Made by a program: the position numbers and the translations under genes | Source: JACNKV01 sp964645915 | Lineage (GTDB): Bacteria > Fidelibacterota > Marinisomatia > Marinisomatales > JACNKV01 | Assembly: GCA_964645915.1 (NCBI GenBank) | Contig: CAZYDH010000021.1 | Location: 1-29,324, forward strand | DNA: 29,324 nt | Direction of reading: 5' to 3' | Shown here: one piece after another, positions 1-7,094 of the stretch | Layout: the number at the start of each line of letters is the position of its first letter | Position numbering within the stretch: position 1 is the stretch's first letter | Notes under the pieces: model-generated | The model's database searches: none | Seen by the model: only the letters and a program-made list of their open reading frames with translations | What the model was told of the DNA's origin: nothing

Positions 1-413
1 CCATACCCAAAGAATATTTTGATTTTCTAAAGAAAAACAAAAGCCAGTTTGAACATATTACTTCAGACGAAATTGAAGAAGGTGGAAAAAGCCGTGGCGG
101 TAGATCAAATGAGCAATATGTCATCGGCACTTTAAAATCAGACTTAATAAAAAGATGCACATCATTCACCGATGATGACGAAGAATTTATTCAAATTGTG
201 TTAGAAAAATATAACGAAGGTGTGATTCCCAAAAACATTACCAAACGCATCAAACAAAAAATTGAAAAAGAAGGCGAAGCATTAAAAATTCTTGCTGTGC
301 TTAAACGAGAAATCCCGGGACGACTTTTGGGCATTCGTCATTCCGGTGGTTCGGAAGGATTTATCTCTAAACGGGAAGTCATTTTGTCTGAATGGCTGGC
401 AGGTGAAAAATAA
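1..413 (+). CDS. C-terminal fragment of a probable SNF2/DEAD-type helicase (5' truncated by window)
   Basis: An open frame runs in from the window edge (first full codon at position 3) and ends at TAA 411-413, giving about 136 residues. It is charged and helical, has no complete recognisable domain, and ends in a segment reading EVILSEWLAG. From memory, similar endings (EVILSEYL-like) close large SNF2-type helicases encoded directly upstream of Eco57I-like methylases. The stop overlaps the methylase start as TAATG, so the two are probably translationally coupled parts of one restriction/defence system. The helicase motifs would lie upstream of the window, so the assignment rests on context and this tail. 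It could instead be the end of another large partner protein such as a nuclease or PLD-domain protein. Confidence 0.5.
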   Translation, partial: IPKEYFDFLKKNKSQFEHITSDEIEEGGKSRGGRSNEQYVIGTLKSDLIKRCTSFTDDDEEFIQIVLEKYNEGVIPKNITKRIKQKIEKEGEALKILAVLKREIPGRLLGIRHSGGSEGFISKREVILSEWLAGEK

Positions 414-3400
414 TGGATAAACAAACCGCCACACAACTTATTGGTAGCACTTTCAATTTTCCTTTTGATGAAGGACGCTTTCGCAATTTTGCTATCAATC
501 TGCTGAATGATGTGGATGAATCCAAAGCCGTCAAATTTAGGGGACACATAAAACACTCATTTTTACCCCACATAAAATCTCATAGAAGATTGGGCACTTA
601 CACCGATCCAAATGGGGACAAGATTGATGTATTGGTGGTTCAACTTAAAAATGAATGGGCATTGGAACGCTCACGGACGATGCTACGAAACTTCACTTCG
701 GACTATCTCAAAAACAGGGATGAAAAAGATGCGGCGTTGGTTGCCTATTACACCACCAATCCCGATGACTGGCGATTTTCTTACATTCGGATGGAATACA
801 AACGGGTGCAGACCGATTCCGGAAAATTCAAAATTAAAGAAGATATCACCCCTGCTAAACGCTATTCTTTTTTGGTGGGGAAAAACGAACCTAACCACAC
901 CGCACAAGAACAACTGGTTGGCATTCTTTCTGATGACCGAAAAAATCCCACTCTTTCTGAATTAGAAAATGCGTTTAGTGTAGATGCGGTTACCAAACAA
1001 TTCTACAAAGATTATCGGGCACAATTTGAAAAACTCTGGAATGAACTCAACGACATTGTAGAAAAAGATCCAAAAATCGCAGAAGAATTTGAAACGAAAA
1101 CCATTGATACAGCCAATTTCGCCAAAAAACTAATGGGGCAAATTGTATTCCTGTATTTTTTGCAAAAGAAGGGTTGGCTGGGTGTTGGTAAAGATGAAAA
1201 TGGCAATTTTAAGGACTGGGGTAAAGGACCCAAAAACTTTTTACATCGACTATTTAAGAAAGAGTTTACGGAATATGGCAATTTCTTCAATGAAGTATTA
1301 GAACCACTTTTTTACGAAGCGTTAGCCACTGAACGATCAAACGATATATTCACCCGTTTCAATTGTAAAATCCCCTTTTTGAATGGTGGATTGTTTGAAC
1401 CCATCAACGATTACAATTGGGAAGAAACAGACATCCGCATTGACAATGATTTGATTGGTGAAGTCTTTAAAACATTTGATCAATATAATTTTACCGTGCG
1501 GGAAGATGAACCGTTAGAAAAAGAAGTGGCCGTTGACCCGGAAATGCTGGGTAAGGTGTTTGAAAATCTATTGCCTGAAAACCTACGCAAAGGTAAAGGC
1601 GCTTATTATACGCCCAGAACCATTGTTCATTATATGTGCCAGGAATCATTGATAAACTACCTTGATACGGAATGCGAACCGGCACCGAAAGAAGACATTG
1701 AAACGCTCATCCGTGAAGGCGATATTATTTTAGAACTGGAAACGGCTATTGTAGAAGAAGGGAAAAAATACAAATCCGTTTTGATGGATTCTATTAAAGA
1801 AAATGCCCAAGCGTTGGATGATGCTCTGGCCAATATCAAAGTCTGCGACCCTGCCATTGGTTCGGGGGCGTTTCCGGTGGGAATGCTCACAGAAATTGTG
1901 AAAACCCGAACAGTATTAAGTCTATACTTATCTTCCGACTCTGTCATTCTGAACGACAGTGAAGAATCTCAAACAAATGATGGAGATTCTTCATTCCGTT
2001 CCACTCCATTCAGAATGACAAATGAGAGAAGCATTTACCAACTCAAACGCCACTGCATCCAAAATTCGCTTTATGGTGTGGACATTGACCCGGGCGCTAT
2101 TGAAATTGCCAAACTCCGTCTTTGGCTCTCATTGGTGGTGGATGAAGACGATTATACCACCATCCAACCACTGCCGAATTTGGACTATAAAATTATGCAG
2201 GGCAATTCACTCATTGAAGAATTTCACGGCATTTCGCTGGATATTGAAAAGAAAAATGAGCAACAAGGTCTATTTTCTGGTGGTAGTGATTTAGATGCAC
2301 TCATTAACGACCTGCACCAAAAACAGGATGATTTTTTTAATGCCGAACACCCACGAGAAAAGAAGCAAAAACGGGATGCGGTAGAAACGGCTATTTACAA
2401 TATCTTTCATAATGAACTGGAAAAGAAAAAAAGCATCTCTGTGTTAGAAGCCCAAGAAATTGAAACGGACCTGAAAGAAATGACCCACGGCAATAAAGAA
2501 CGGAACTTCTTCCCGTGGAAACTCTATTATGCCGATGTATTTCGGGAAAAAGGCGGTTTTGATGTGGTGATAGCCAATCCGCCGTATGATGTGTATCAAG
2601 GACATAGAGTTGATGAAATTGAAATCATTCGGCAAATACCTACATTTGAAATTTCACAAGGTGGCAAACTAAACGCATACAAAGTATTTCTTGCAAGAAG
2701 CATAGAGTTTCAACGGGCGAATGGTATTTTATGTGAAATATTTCAAAATTCATTTCTTGCTGACAGTTCAGCAAAAAAATTAAGAAAACATTTTTTGCAA
2801 AATCATAGAGTTCAGAGAATTGATTCTTTTCCAGAACGTGACGATATTTATAAAAGAGTCTTTGAAAGCGCTAAAATGAGCGTTTGTATTTTGCAGAGTA
2901 AAAATGTTAAAAAAGAAAATTATAATTTTGATTTATATGTATGGGAAGACAGAAAAATGTCTTCATTTAAATATGCCAAATTAGGTAATAAAGATATTTT
3001 TAATTTTGAACCATTTAACCTAACTATTCCATCAGTAAATCAACAGGACATAGAATTGTTAAAGAAGGTTTGTAAAAACGAAAAATTAAAAGAGTATGCT
3101 TATTGCTACGAAGGTGAAATAAATCTTACTTTTCACAAAAAACATTTACGAGAAAAAGGAACTGGTTTTTCTAAAATGATAAAGGGTGCTGGCGTCCAAA
3201 AATGGTTTACAACACAAAAGATGAGTCAAGGGGAAGTCCAAGAATTAGATAAAGAAACATATCTTTCAGAAAATAGTGGCAAGAAAAGTCGACATCATAA
3301 ATTTGAGAGAATTGTTTTACAAGGTATCACTGGTGTTGATGAAAAACATCGGCTAAAAATGGCGATAATTGATGAAAACATTTTTTGTGGAAACTCTGTT

Positions 3401-3718
3401 AATTATGTTTTAATCGAAAACAGTGGTATTTCAAAATCGTATTTGTTGGGTATTTTAAATTCAAAATTATTAAACTGGTATTTTAAAGTTTTTAGCACAA
3501 ATGCAAATGTGAATTGTTATGAAGTAAACAATTTTCCGTTCAAAATTCCAGTAATACAAAAACCATTCATAAAATTAGCCAACCAAATTCTCACCGCCAA
3601 AAAAGCCAACCCACTGATAGACACCACCGCCCTTGAAGCCGAAATAGACCAATTGGTGTATGCGTTGTATGGGTTGACGGAAGAAGAAATTGCAATTGTG
3701 GAAGAGAGTGTGGAGTAA
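413..3718 (+). CDS. Eco57I-like N6-adenine DNA methyltransferase / type IIG-like restriction-modification protein
   Basis: This 1101-residue protein would methylate adenine in a specific DNA site and may also cut DNA. An S-adenosylmethionine motif I (DPAIGSGAFPVGM) lies near residues 476-488, a segment reading LYGVDIDPGAIEIAKLRLWL follows it, and the catalytic NPPY (ANPPYDVYQ) is near residue 720. The first ~190 residues form a separate conserved N-terminal domain that could hold a nuclease, but I cannot confirm a PD-(D/E)XK triad. Residues ~745-1045 are probably the target-recognition region; its DNA is much more AT-rich than the flanks (11 G+C of 60 at 2881-2940 against 26 of 60 at 2521-2580). 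An in-frame palindromic repeat encodes residues ~510-536. The last 43 codons recur twice downstream. The ATG overlaps the helicase stop (TAATG). Confidence 0.88.
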   Translation: MDKQTATQLIGSTFNFPFDEGRFRNFAINLLNDVDESKAVKFRGHIKHSFLPHIKSHRRLGTYTDPNGDKIDVLVVQLKNEWALERSRTMLRNFTSDYLKNRDEKDAALVAYYTTNPDDWRFSYIRMEYKRVQTDSGKFKIKEDITPAKRYSFLVGKNEPNHTAQEQLVGILSDDRKNPTLSELENAFSVDAVTKQFYKDYRAQFEKLWNELNDIVEKDPKIAEEFETKTIDTANFAKKLMGQIVFLYFLQKKGWLGVGKDENGNFKDWGKGPKNFLHRLFKKEFTEYGNFFNEVLEPLFYEALATERSNDIFTRFNCKIPFLNGGLFEPINDYNWEETDIRIDNDLIGEVFKTFDQYNFTVREDEPLEKEVAVDPEMLGKVFENLLPENLRKGKGAYYTPRTIVHYMCQESLINYLDTECEPAPKEDIETLIREGDIILELETAIVEEGKKYKSVLMDSIKENAQALDDALANIKVCDPAIGSGAFPVGMLTEIVKTRTVLSLYLSSDSVILNDSEESQTNDGDSSFRSTPFRMTNERSIYQLKRHCIQNSLYGVDIDPGAIEIAKLRLWLSLVVDEDDYTTIQPLPNLDYKIMQGNSLIEEFHGISLDIEKKNEQQGLFSGGSDLDALINDLHQKQDDFFNAEHPREKKQKRDAVETAIYNIFHNELEKKKSISVLEAQEIETDLKEMTHGNKERNFFPWKLYYADVFREKGGFDVVIANPPYDVYQGHRVDEIEIIRQIPTFEISQGGKLNAYKVFLARSIEFQRANGILCEIFQNSFLADSSAKKLRKHFLQNHRVQRIDSFPERDDIYKRVFESAKMSVCILQSKNVKKENYNFDLYVWEDRKMSSFKYAKLGNKDIFNFEPFNLTIPSVNQQDIELLKKVCKNEKLKEYAYCYEGEINLTFHKKHLREKGTGFSKMIKGAGVQKWFTTQKMSQGEVQELDKETYLSENSGKKSRHHKFERIVLQGITGVDEKHRLKMAIIDENIFCGNSVNYVLIENSGISKSYLLGILNSKLLNWYFKVFSTNANVNCYEVNNFPFKIPVIQKPFIKLANQILTAKKANPLIDTTALEAEIDQLVYALYGLTEEEIAIVEESVE
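1942..2020 (+). repeat. Palindromic repeat element inserted in frame in the methylase gene
   Basis: A 79-bp imperfect palindrome. Outer arms TGTCATTCTGAA (1942-1953) and its exact complement (2009-2020) enclose inner arms TGAAGAATCTC (1960-1970) and its exact complement (1983-1993), with a 12-nt loop. This resembles a palindrome I recall as scattered through many bacterial genomes (CATTCTGAACGAAGTGAAGA-type); that match is from memory. The frame stays open across it and encodes residues 510-536, a Ser/Asp-rich linker between SAM motif I and the following methylase motif. No second copy was seen in this window. Confidence 0.8.
3587..3718 (+). repeat. Methylase C-terminal tail, copy 1 (intact, within the methylase gene)
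   Basis: These are the last 43 codons plus stop of the methylase gene, encoding ILTAKKANP...LYGLTEEEIAIVEESVE. The same 43-codon unit recurs at 4224-4355 and 5148-5279 with equal length. By hand count copy 1 and copy 2 share about 100 of 132 bases and 33 of 43 residues. Local G+C is high (29 of 60 at 3601-3660) compared with the AT-rich region before it. The TAA overlaps the next gene's ATG as TAATG. C-termini of this type are common in Eco57I-like enzymes. Confidence 0.9.
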
Positions 3719-4224
3719 TGGATATTTCTGCCTTTAGTAATAAGATATTTCAAATTGGTAAATTAGGGAAGTTACCTTCATTTATATTGGGTTGTGTCTG
3801 TTGGGCCTTTATCTTATTACCAGAGAGATTATCTAATCTATTAGGGATAAAAGCATTGATTAATGAGAATCGCTCTTACTTGGGTTTGGGTGCAATATTA
3901 TTTACAATCTATTTAATTTCATTTATTTTATATGAATATTTAAGTGGTTATCTTTCACAATGGATTATGATAAGAAGAGCAAAAAAGCGATTGCGAAATT
4001 TAACTGATGATGAAAAAGATGCTTTACGACCTTATATTGATGAAAACATAAGAACACGGATATTTCGAGAAAGTTCAGGTGTTGCAGGGGGATTATCGGC
4101 AAAAGATATCTTATATCGTTCGTCTCAATTAAGTCAGATTGGAGATTATTTTTCATATAACATTCAAGATTTTGCATTTGATTATTTAATGGCTAATAAT
4201 CATTTGTTGGAAAACAAAAAATGA
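3718..4224 (+). CDS. SieB-like superinfection exclusion protein (membrane)
   Basis: A 168-residue protein with two hydrophobic segments (about residues 18-36 and 55-77), then a basic stretch (RRAKKR) and a cytoplasmic part that begins LTDDEKDALRPYI. Layout and length match the SieB family (superinfection exclusion protein B, known from lambda/P22-type prophages), which blocks growth of some superinfecting phages from the inner membrane. The assignment is by pattern recognition, without a search. The start is fixed by the TAATG overlap with the methylase stop, and there is no separate SD, so expression probably depends on coupling. The stop overlaps the ATG of the following 44-aa tail ORF (ATGA). 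No other prophage genes are nearby, so it reads as an accessory defence cargo gene of the restriction locus. DNA is AT-rich. Confidence 0.68.
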   Translation: MDISAFSNKIFQIGKLGKLPSFILGCVCWAFILLPERLSNLLGIKALINENRSYLGLGAILFTIYLISFILYEYLSGYLSQWIMIRRAKKRLRNLTDDEKDALRPYIDENIRTRIFRESSGVAGGLSAKDILYRSSQLSQIGDYFSYNIQDFAFDYLMANNHLLENKK

Positions 4225-4355
4225 TTCTCACCGTCAAAAAAGCCAACCCGCAAGCAGACACGAGCAAATTAGAAAAAGAAATTGATGTATTGGTGTATGA
4301 GCTTTATGGGCTAACAGAAGAAGAAATACAAATAGTGGAAGAGAGTGTGAAATAA
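4221..4355 (+). CDS. 44-aa mini-ORF: free-standing methylase tail, copy 2
   Basis: ATG 4221 overlaps the SieB-like stop (ATGA), and the 44-codon frame then runs without interruption to TAA 4353-4355, which overlaps the DUF3800 ATG (TAATG). Residues 2-44 match the methylase C-terminus (33 of 43 identical, no gaps). It is therefore an orphan tail with nothing of the methylase core in front of it. Substitutions from copy 1 in the conserved 20-codon block are mostly synonymous (5 synonymous codons, 2 replacements). It may be translated only as a bridge that couples the flanking genes, or may be a non-functional relic of recombination. A peptide function is not excluded. Confidence 0.5.
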   Translation: MILTVKKANPQADTSKLEKEIDVLVYELYGLTEEEIQIVEESVK

Positions 4356-5005
4356 TGCGTTATTTGTATTTAGATGAAAGCGGTGATTTGGGTTTTGATT
4401 TTGTTAATGGTCAGCCATCGAAATATTTCACAGTTTGTATATTAGCAATTCAAAACCAGCATGATAAAAAGATAGTTGAAAAAGCAGTGAAGAGAACATT
4501 GCATAATAAATTAAATCATGGAAGAAAAAAACACCGAATTGTTGAAGAACTAAAAGGAGCATCAACAGAATTTTCCATAAAGCATTATTTTTATCATCAA
4601 TTAGAGGGTGTTGATTTTTCGATTTATGCACTAACATTAAATAAAATACGAGTATTTGAAGAGTTAGTTAAGCAAAAACCACGGGTGTATAATTGGATTG
4701 CCAGATTATTATTAGAAAAAATCGAATTAAGAAATTCACAAAATAGAATTGCTTTTACATTGGATAAATCGAAAGGATTTAAGGGTATAAAGGAATTTAA
4801 CACCTATATCCGCAGTCATTTAGAATCAGAAATAAATCCGAATATACCATTGGATATTTACCACAAAGATTCAAGAGAGATTAAATGTATTCAGGCAGCA
4901 GATTTATTTGCTTGGGGAATTCGCAGAAAATATGAAAATAGAGATGATGAATGGTATAATGTATTCAAGAAAAAAATAAAATATGATGAAAAATATTTGC
5001 CATAA
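4355..5005 (+). CDS. DUF3800 family protein (putative RNase H-fold nuclease)
   Basis: A 216-residue protein opening MRYLYLDESGDLGF, the acidic N-terminal signature of DUF3800 (D7, E8, D11), with a further acidic strand near FTLDKSKG and the C-terminal IQAADLFAWGIRRKYE helix (about 179-194) typical of the family. DUF3800 proteins are predicted to have an RNase H-like metal-dependent fold and often occur in mobile and defence regions; their substrate is not established. Length fits a complete member. The start is set by the TAATG overlap with tail copy 2, and no SD is evident. Position as the second cargo gene of the methylase locus suggests a defence or accessory nuclease role, which is inference. 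Confidence 0.8.
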   Translation: MRYLYLDESGDLGFDFVNGQPSKYFTVCILAIQNQHDKKIVEKAVKRTLHNKLNHGRKKHRIVEELKGASTEFSIKHYFYHQLEGVDFSIYALTLNKIRVFEELVKQKPRVYNWIARLLLEKIELRNSQNRIAFTLDKSKGFKGIKEFNTYIRSHLESEINPNIPLDIYHKDSREIKCIQAADLFAWGIRRKYENRDDEWYNVFKKKIKYDEKYLP

Positions 5006-5147
5006 ACGAAAAATCGAGCATGCCCTGCAGATTACGATGCCGGGACTATTAACAACCGATGGAAGAAAACATCCCGGACAACCCACAGCGGACTTACCGC
5101 TCGATTCGTCGAAAGTTACAGAAATTGGTAAATATAAAACAAATCAA
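5006..5147. other. Non-coding or decayed segment between DUF3800 gene and tail copy 3
   Basis: This stretch has no confident gene. Its middle (about 5018-5115) is clearly richer in G+C than the genes around it. A frame starting at ATG 4983 or 5037 stays open through it into tail copy 3, but the predicted residues match nothing I recognise. The last bases before copy 3 (an N-Q pair of codons) still resemble the sequence before copy 1, so the homologous segment may begin a few codons earlier than 5148. It may be the remains of an older insertion. Confidence 0.4.
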
Positions 5148-5279
5148 AATCTCACCGCTAAAAAATCCAACACGAAAGCAGTCACCACCGCATTAGGAAG
5201 AAAAAATGATGTATTAGTGTACGAACTTTACGGATTAACAGAAGACGAGATTCAAATAGTGGAAGAAAGCGTTGGGTGA
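5148..5279 (+). pseudogene. Methylase tail, copy 3 (orphan, partly decayed)
   Basis: Forty-three codons colinear with the methylase C-terminus, ending in TGA 5277-5279 that overlaps the next ATG (TGATG). The last 20 codons are conserved: against copy 2, 11 codons differ synonymously and one differs by E to D. The first half is degraded: where other copies read LEKEID this one reads LGRKND, which a +1 base then -1 base pair of indels would explain (LEEKID is recovered if both are undone). This indicates a relic that is no longer a functional methylase end but keeps its junction with the downstream gene. Confidence 0.65.
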
Positions 5280-5689
5280 TGGATAATTGGTTTCAACTAT
5301 TGGGTGCTGCGGGTATTGGTGCAATAATAATCAAAATTATAGATATTGTCTGGCTTCAAAAAACTCTTGAAAAATCAGAACATAAGAAATGGTTAAGGAA
5401 TCAAAAGTTAGAAGTATTTACTGAATTATCAGAATTACTATTATCAATAGGATTATCAAAAAAGCACAATATTGGTAATAATCCCTATGAATTTTATGTA
5501 GTCGCATCAAAATCAATACTATTAATTGAAAATAAAGAATTACAACAACATATTAATAGGTTCATTGTTGATTGGGATAAATTAATAAATGAGACCCTGA
5601 CTGAAATTGAATCAGATGAATTATACCAAAAATTAACCACAAAAAGTAAAGTGATAGTGGATGAAATGCGAAAAGATATGGCATTGTGA
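5279..5689 (+). CDS. Small single-pass membrane protein of unknown function
   Basis: A 136-residue protein with an N-terminal hydrophobic segment (about residues 6-25, LLGAAGIGAIIIKIIDIVWL) followed by a basic, helical cytoplasmic-type domain. I do not recognise a named family; small N-anchored proteins of this plan are common beside restriction systems. ATG 5279 lies in a TGATG overlap with tail copy 3. A GTG three bases earlier is an alternative start, but the ATG matches the junction used by the two previous cargo genes. It is the third cargo gene attached to a methylase tail. In another frame after its stop, translation continues with a protein-like stretch (5697-5777), so the native C-terminus may have been lost by a frameshift. 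Confidence 0.6.
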   Translation: MDNWFQLLGAAGIGAIIIKIIDIVWLQKTLEKSEHKKWLRNQKLEVFTELSELLLSIGLSKKHNIGNNPYEFYVVASKSILLIENKELQQHINRFIVDWDKLINETLTEIESDELYQKLTTKSKVIVDEMRKDMAL

Positions 5690-5830
5690 TAGTAAGAAGT
5701 GGCTTAATCCCCACTCCACCGGACGGCTTAACTTATGGGATGAATTTGAGATTTGGATGGAAAATGAAGATTTGTGAAATAAATATAATTGGAATAGAAT
5801 CGCCGTACACCGATGTATGTTTAAAATAAA
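5690..5830 (+). other. Intergenic remnant with a short protein-like stretch
   Basis: No intact gene. In the frame of 5697-5777 the sequence reads KWLNPHSTGRLNLWDEF and on to a TGA, which looks like a real protein end and not random AT-rich DNA. It lies right after the stop of the preceding membrane protein in a different frame, so it is either that protein's frameshifted C-terminus or a fragment of another deleted gene. The remainder (5778-5830) is plain AT-rich leader to the next gene. Confidence 0.35.
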
Positions 5831-6328
5831 ATGAATATTAAAATCATTCTCAGTATAGTTGGGATTATTTTTACTGTCATTGGTTGGTTTATTAGCCATG
5901 GAGAAGATATAAACTGGGTCAAGCGCTTAATTGCACCTCAATACACCGTTGTCATTGAAGCCTATGAAAATATGATAATAAATAAATCTTACATCAAAGA
6001 GGGAGATCCTGGTTTTCAACAAATTGCTAAAATTCTCTCCGAGAAATTATCAGGTCCTGGAGATCTAACAATTTCTAATATTCATATTTTGGACCATGGA
6101 TTTTCTATCAAATCGTATAATACAAGCATGAAGAGCGTACCTACTATCACTATTGAAATAACAGTTAGGGATGGTAGAAAAACACAAACTTCTGGGCTAG
6201 AAGATTTACGACCTGAGATAGAAAAGCGATATTTGAAAAAATCCATTTTCAAAGCAGGTGCGTGGGTTTTTTGGGTTGGCATACTTATAGGAATATTTTC
6301 AATATTCGTAGAAAAAATATATAAATGA
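5831..6328 (+). CDS. Membrane protein of unknown function (two membrane segments)
   Basis: A 165-residue protein. Hydrophobic segments lie at about 1-21 (IILSIVGIIFTVIGWFI) and about 143-161 (WVFWVGILIGIFSIFV), flanking a ~115-residue soluble region with alternating strands (TISNIHILD, VPTITIEITVRDG). No family is recognised. The start ATG at 5831 directly precedes the first membrane segment; no convincing SD is present. It is the last clear + strand gene of the left accessory island and faces the convergent AlkD-like gene. Unlike the previous three cargo genes it is not preceded by a methylase tail, so it may belong to a different insertion. Confidence 0.6.
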   Translation: MNIKIILSIVGIIFTVIGWFISHGEDINWVKRLIAPQYTVVIEAYENMIINKSYIKEGDPGFQQIAKILSEKLSGPGDLTISNIHILDHGFSIKSYNTSMKSVPTITIEITVRDGRKTQTSGLEDLRPEIEKRYLKKSIFKAGAWVFWVGILIGIFSIFVEKIYK

Positions 6329-6423
6329 TGAAAACAAATAAAGGCATTCAGATAAACCTTACTCCGCGCCTTCAAGGCACAGCAAGGCAGCTGATTTTCA
6401 CGCTATATATTTATCACTTTTAA
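6325..6423 (+). CDS. Possible 32-aa ORF at the island/operon boundary
   Basis: ATG 6325 and ATG 6328 are in frame; the second overlaps the stop of the previous gene as TGATG, the same junction style as in the cargo chain. The frame ends at TAA 6421-6423, inside the 3' end of the convergent AlkD-like gene. The residues (NLTPRLQGTARQL in the middle) are not low-complexity but match nothing I know. It may be the start of a gene truncated when the island was joined to the alkD end, or chance. Confidence 0.15.
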   Translation: MMKTNKGIQINLTPRLQGTARQLIFTLYIYHF

Positions 6424-7086
6424 CGCTTCCCGATGACTCAATGGTTTTAACGAGTGATTTTTCACAAATCTAATCACTATCTCCGGGTCAGTTTTAGAAT
6501 ATTCCCTTAGTGCCCATCCGATGGCTTTTTGAATAAAAAATTCATCAGAATCCTTTAACTTCTCAATCGTTTTAAACAAAAGTTTTAAATCGGTATTTTG
6601 TTTATATTTTAGTTGGAAGAGGATACAAACACGCTGAAGCCACATATTATTTGAGTCCATCCACGATCGATGCACAAAGTCAATTTCATCCGGATGATTT
6701 TTTAAATGAACTCCAACAATTCGTGTTGCAAGCCAATCCACAGTATCCCACCATGATTTTGTCGTGATTAAAAACCGAAACAGATCAACATCAGAAATCT
6801 GCTGTATTTTTACATAATATTCTAAAACATCCAAACCAAAATAATGTAGTTCCCTATATGGTTGTCCCCAAAGTTTTTGTAAAAAATCCGACACATCAAG
6901 TCCACTTGGACGACCATGGTTTTTAATAAAATCTCGAGTGATAATTTTTCGTTCCGGTGATTTCATTCCATAGAATTCAAATCGATTTTTCATATACCGT
7001 TTCATCGGAATTGAATTTTCCGGATTCTCATATTTCGAAAAATAATCAGTTAATGAATGAATATATTGAGTGTTTTTATCGGACAT
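6403..7086 (-). CDS. AlkD-like DNA alkylation repair glycosylase
   Basis: A 227-residue HEAT-repeat-type protein that should remove N3/N7-alkylated purines from DNA. The residues known to be important in Bacillus cereus AlkD (W109, D113, R148, W187) all appear here with one constant offset of +4: W113 and D117 in SWWDTVDWLATR, R152 in WLQRVCIL, W191 in GWALREYSK. Length matches AlkD. It is the last gene of the seven-gene minus-strand operon, 8 nt after the YjbQ-like gene. Its 3' end forms the boundary with the accessory island to the left. Function is well supported by these residues, although some family members act on other lesions or DNA structures. Confidence 0.88.
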   Translation of the reverse strand: MSDKNTQYIHSLTDYFSKYENPENSIPMKRYMKNRFEFYGMKSPERKIITRDFIKNHGRPSGLDVSDFLQKLWGQPYRELHYFGLDVLEYYVKIQQISDVDLFRFLITTKSWWDTVDWLATRIVGVHLKNHPDEIDFVHRSWMDSNNMWLQRVCILFQLKYKQNTDLKLLFKTIEKLKDSDEFFIQKAIGWALREYSKTDPEIVIRFVKNHSLKPLSHREALKVINI

Positions 7087-7094
7087 TTGAGGAA

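Noticed and set aside
4983..5279. A 98-aa gene fused to tail copy 3
   Set aside because: Its start lies inside the DUF3800 gene and its first ~55 residues match nothing and come from a composition-shifted patch; only the last 43 codons are recognisable.
3587..5279. The tail repeats as active phase-variation recombination sites
   Set aside because: Copies 1 and 2 share only about 76% of bases with no long identical run, too little for frequent homologous recombination within this genome today.
1..5689. DISARM, BREX or Druantia system
   Set aside because: A helicase followed by an Eco57I-like methylase resembles the start of class 1 DISARM, but drmA, drmB and drmC-like genes do not follow, and no PglZ or BrxC-like gene is seen. 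The partner upstream is cut off.
6368..6378. GCCTT-C-AAGGC as a terminator between the island and alkD
   Set aside because: The loop would be one base and no U-run follows; it is just a short palindrome.
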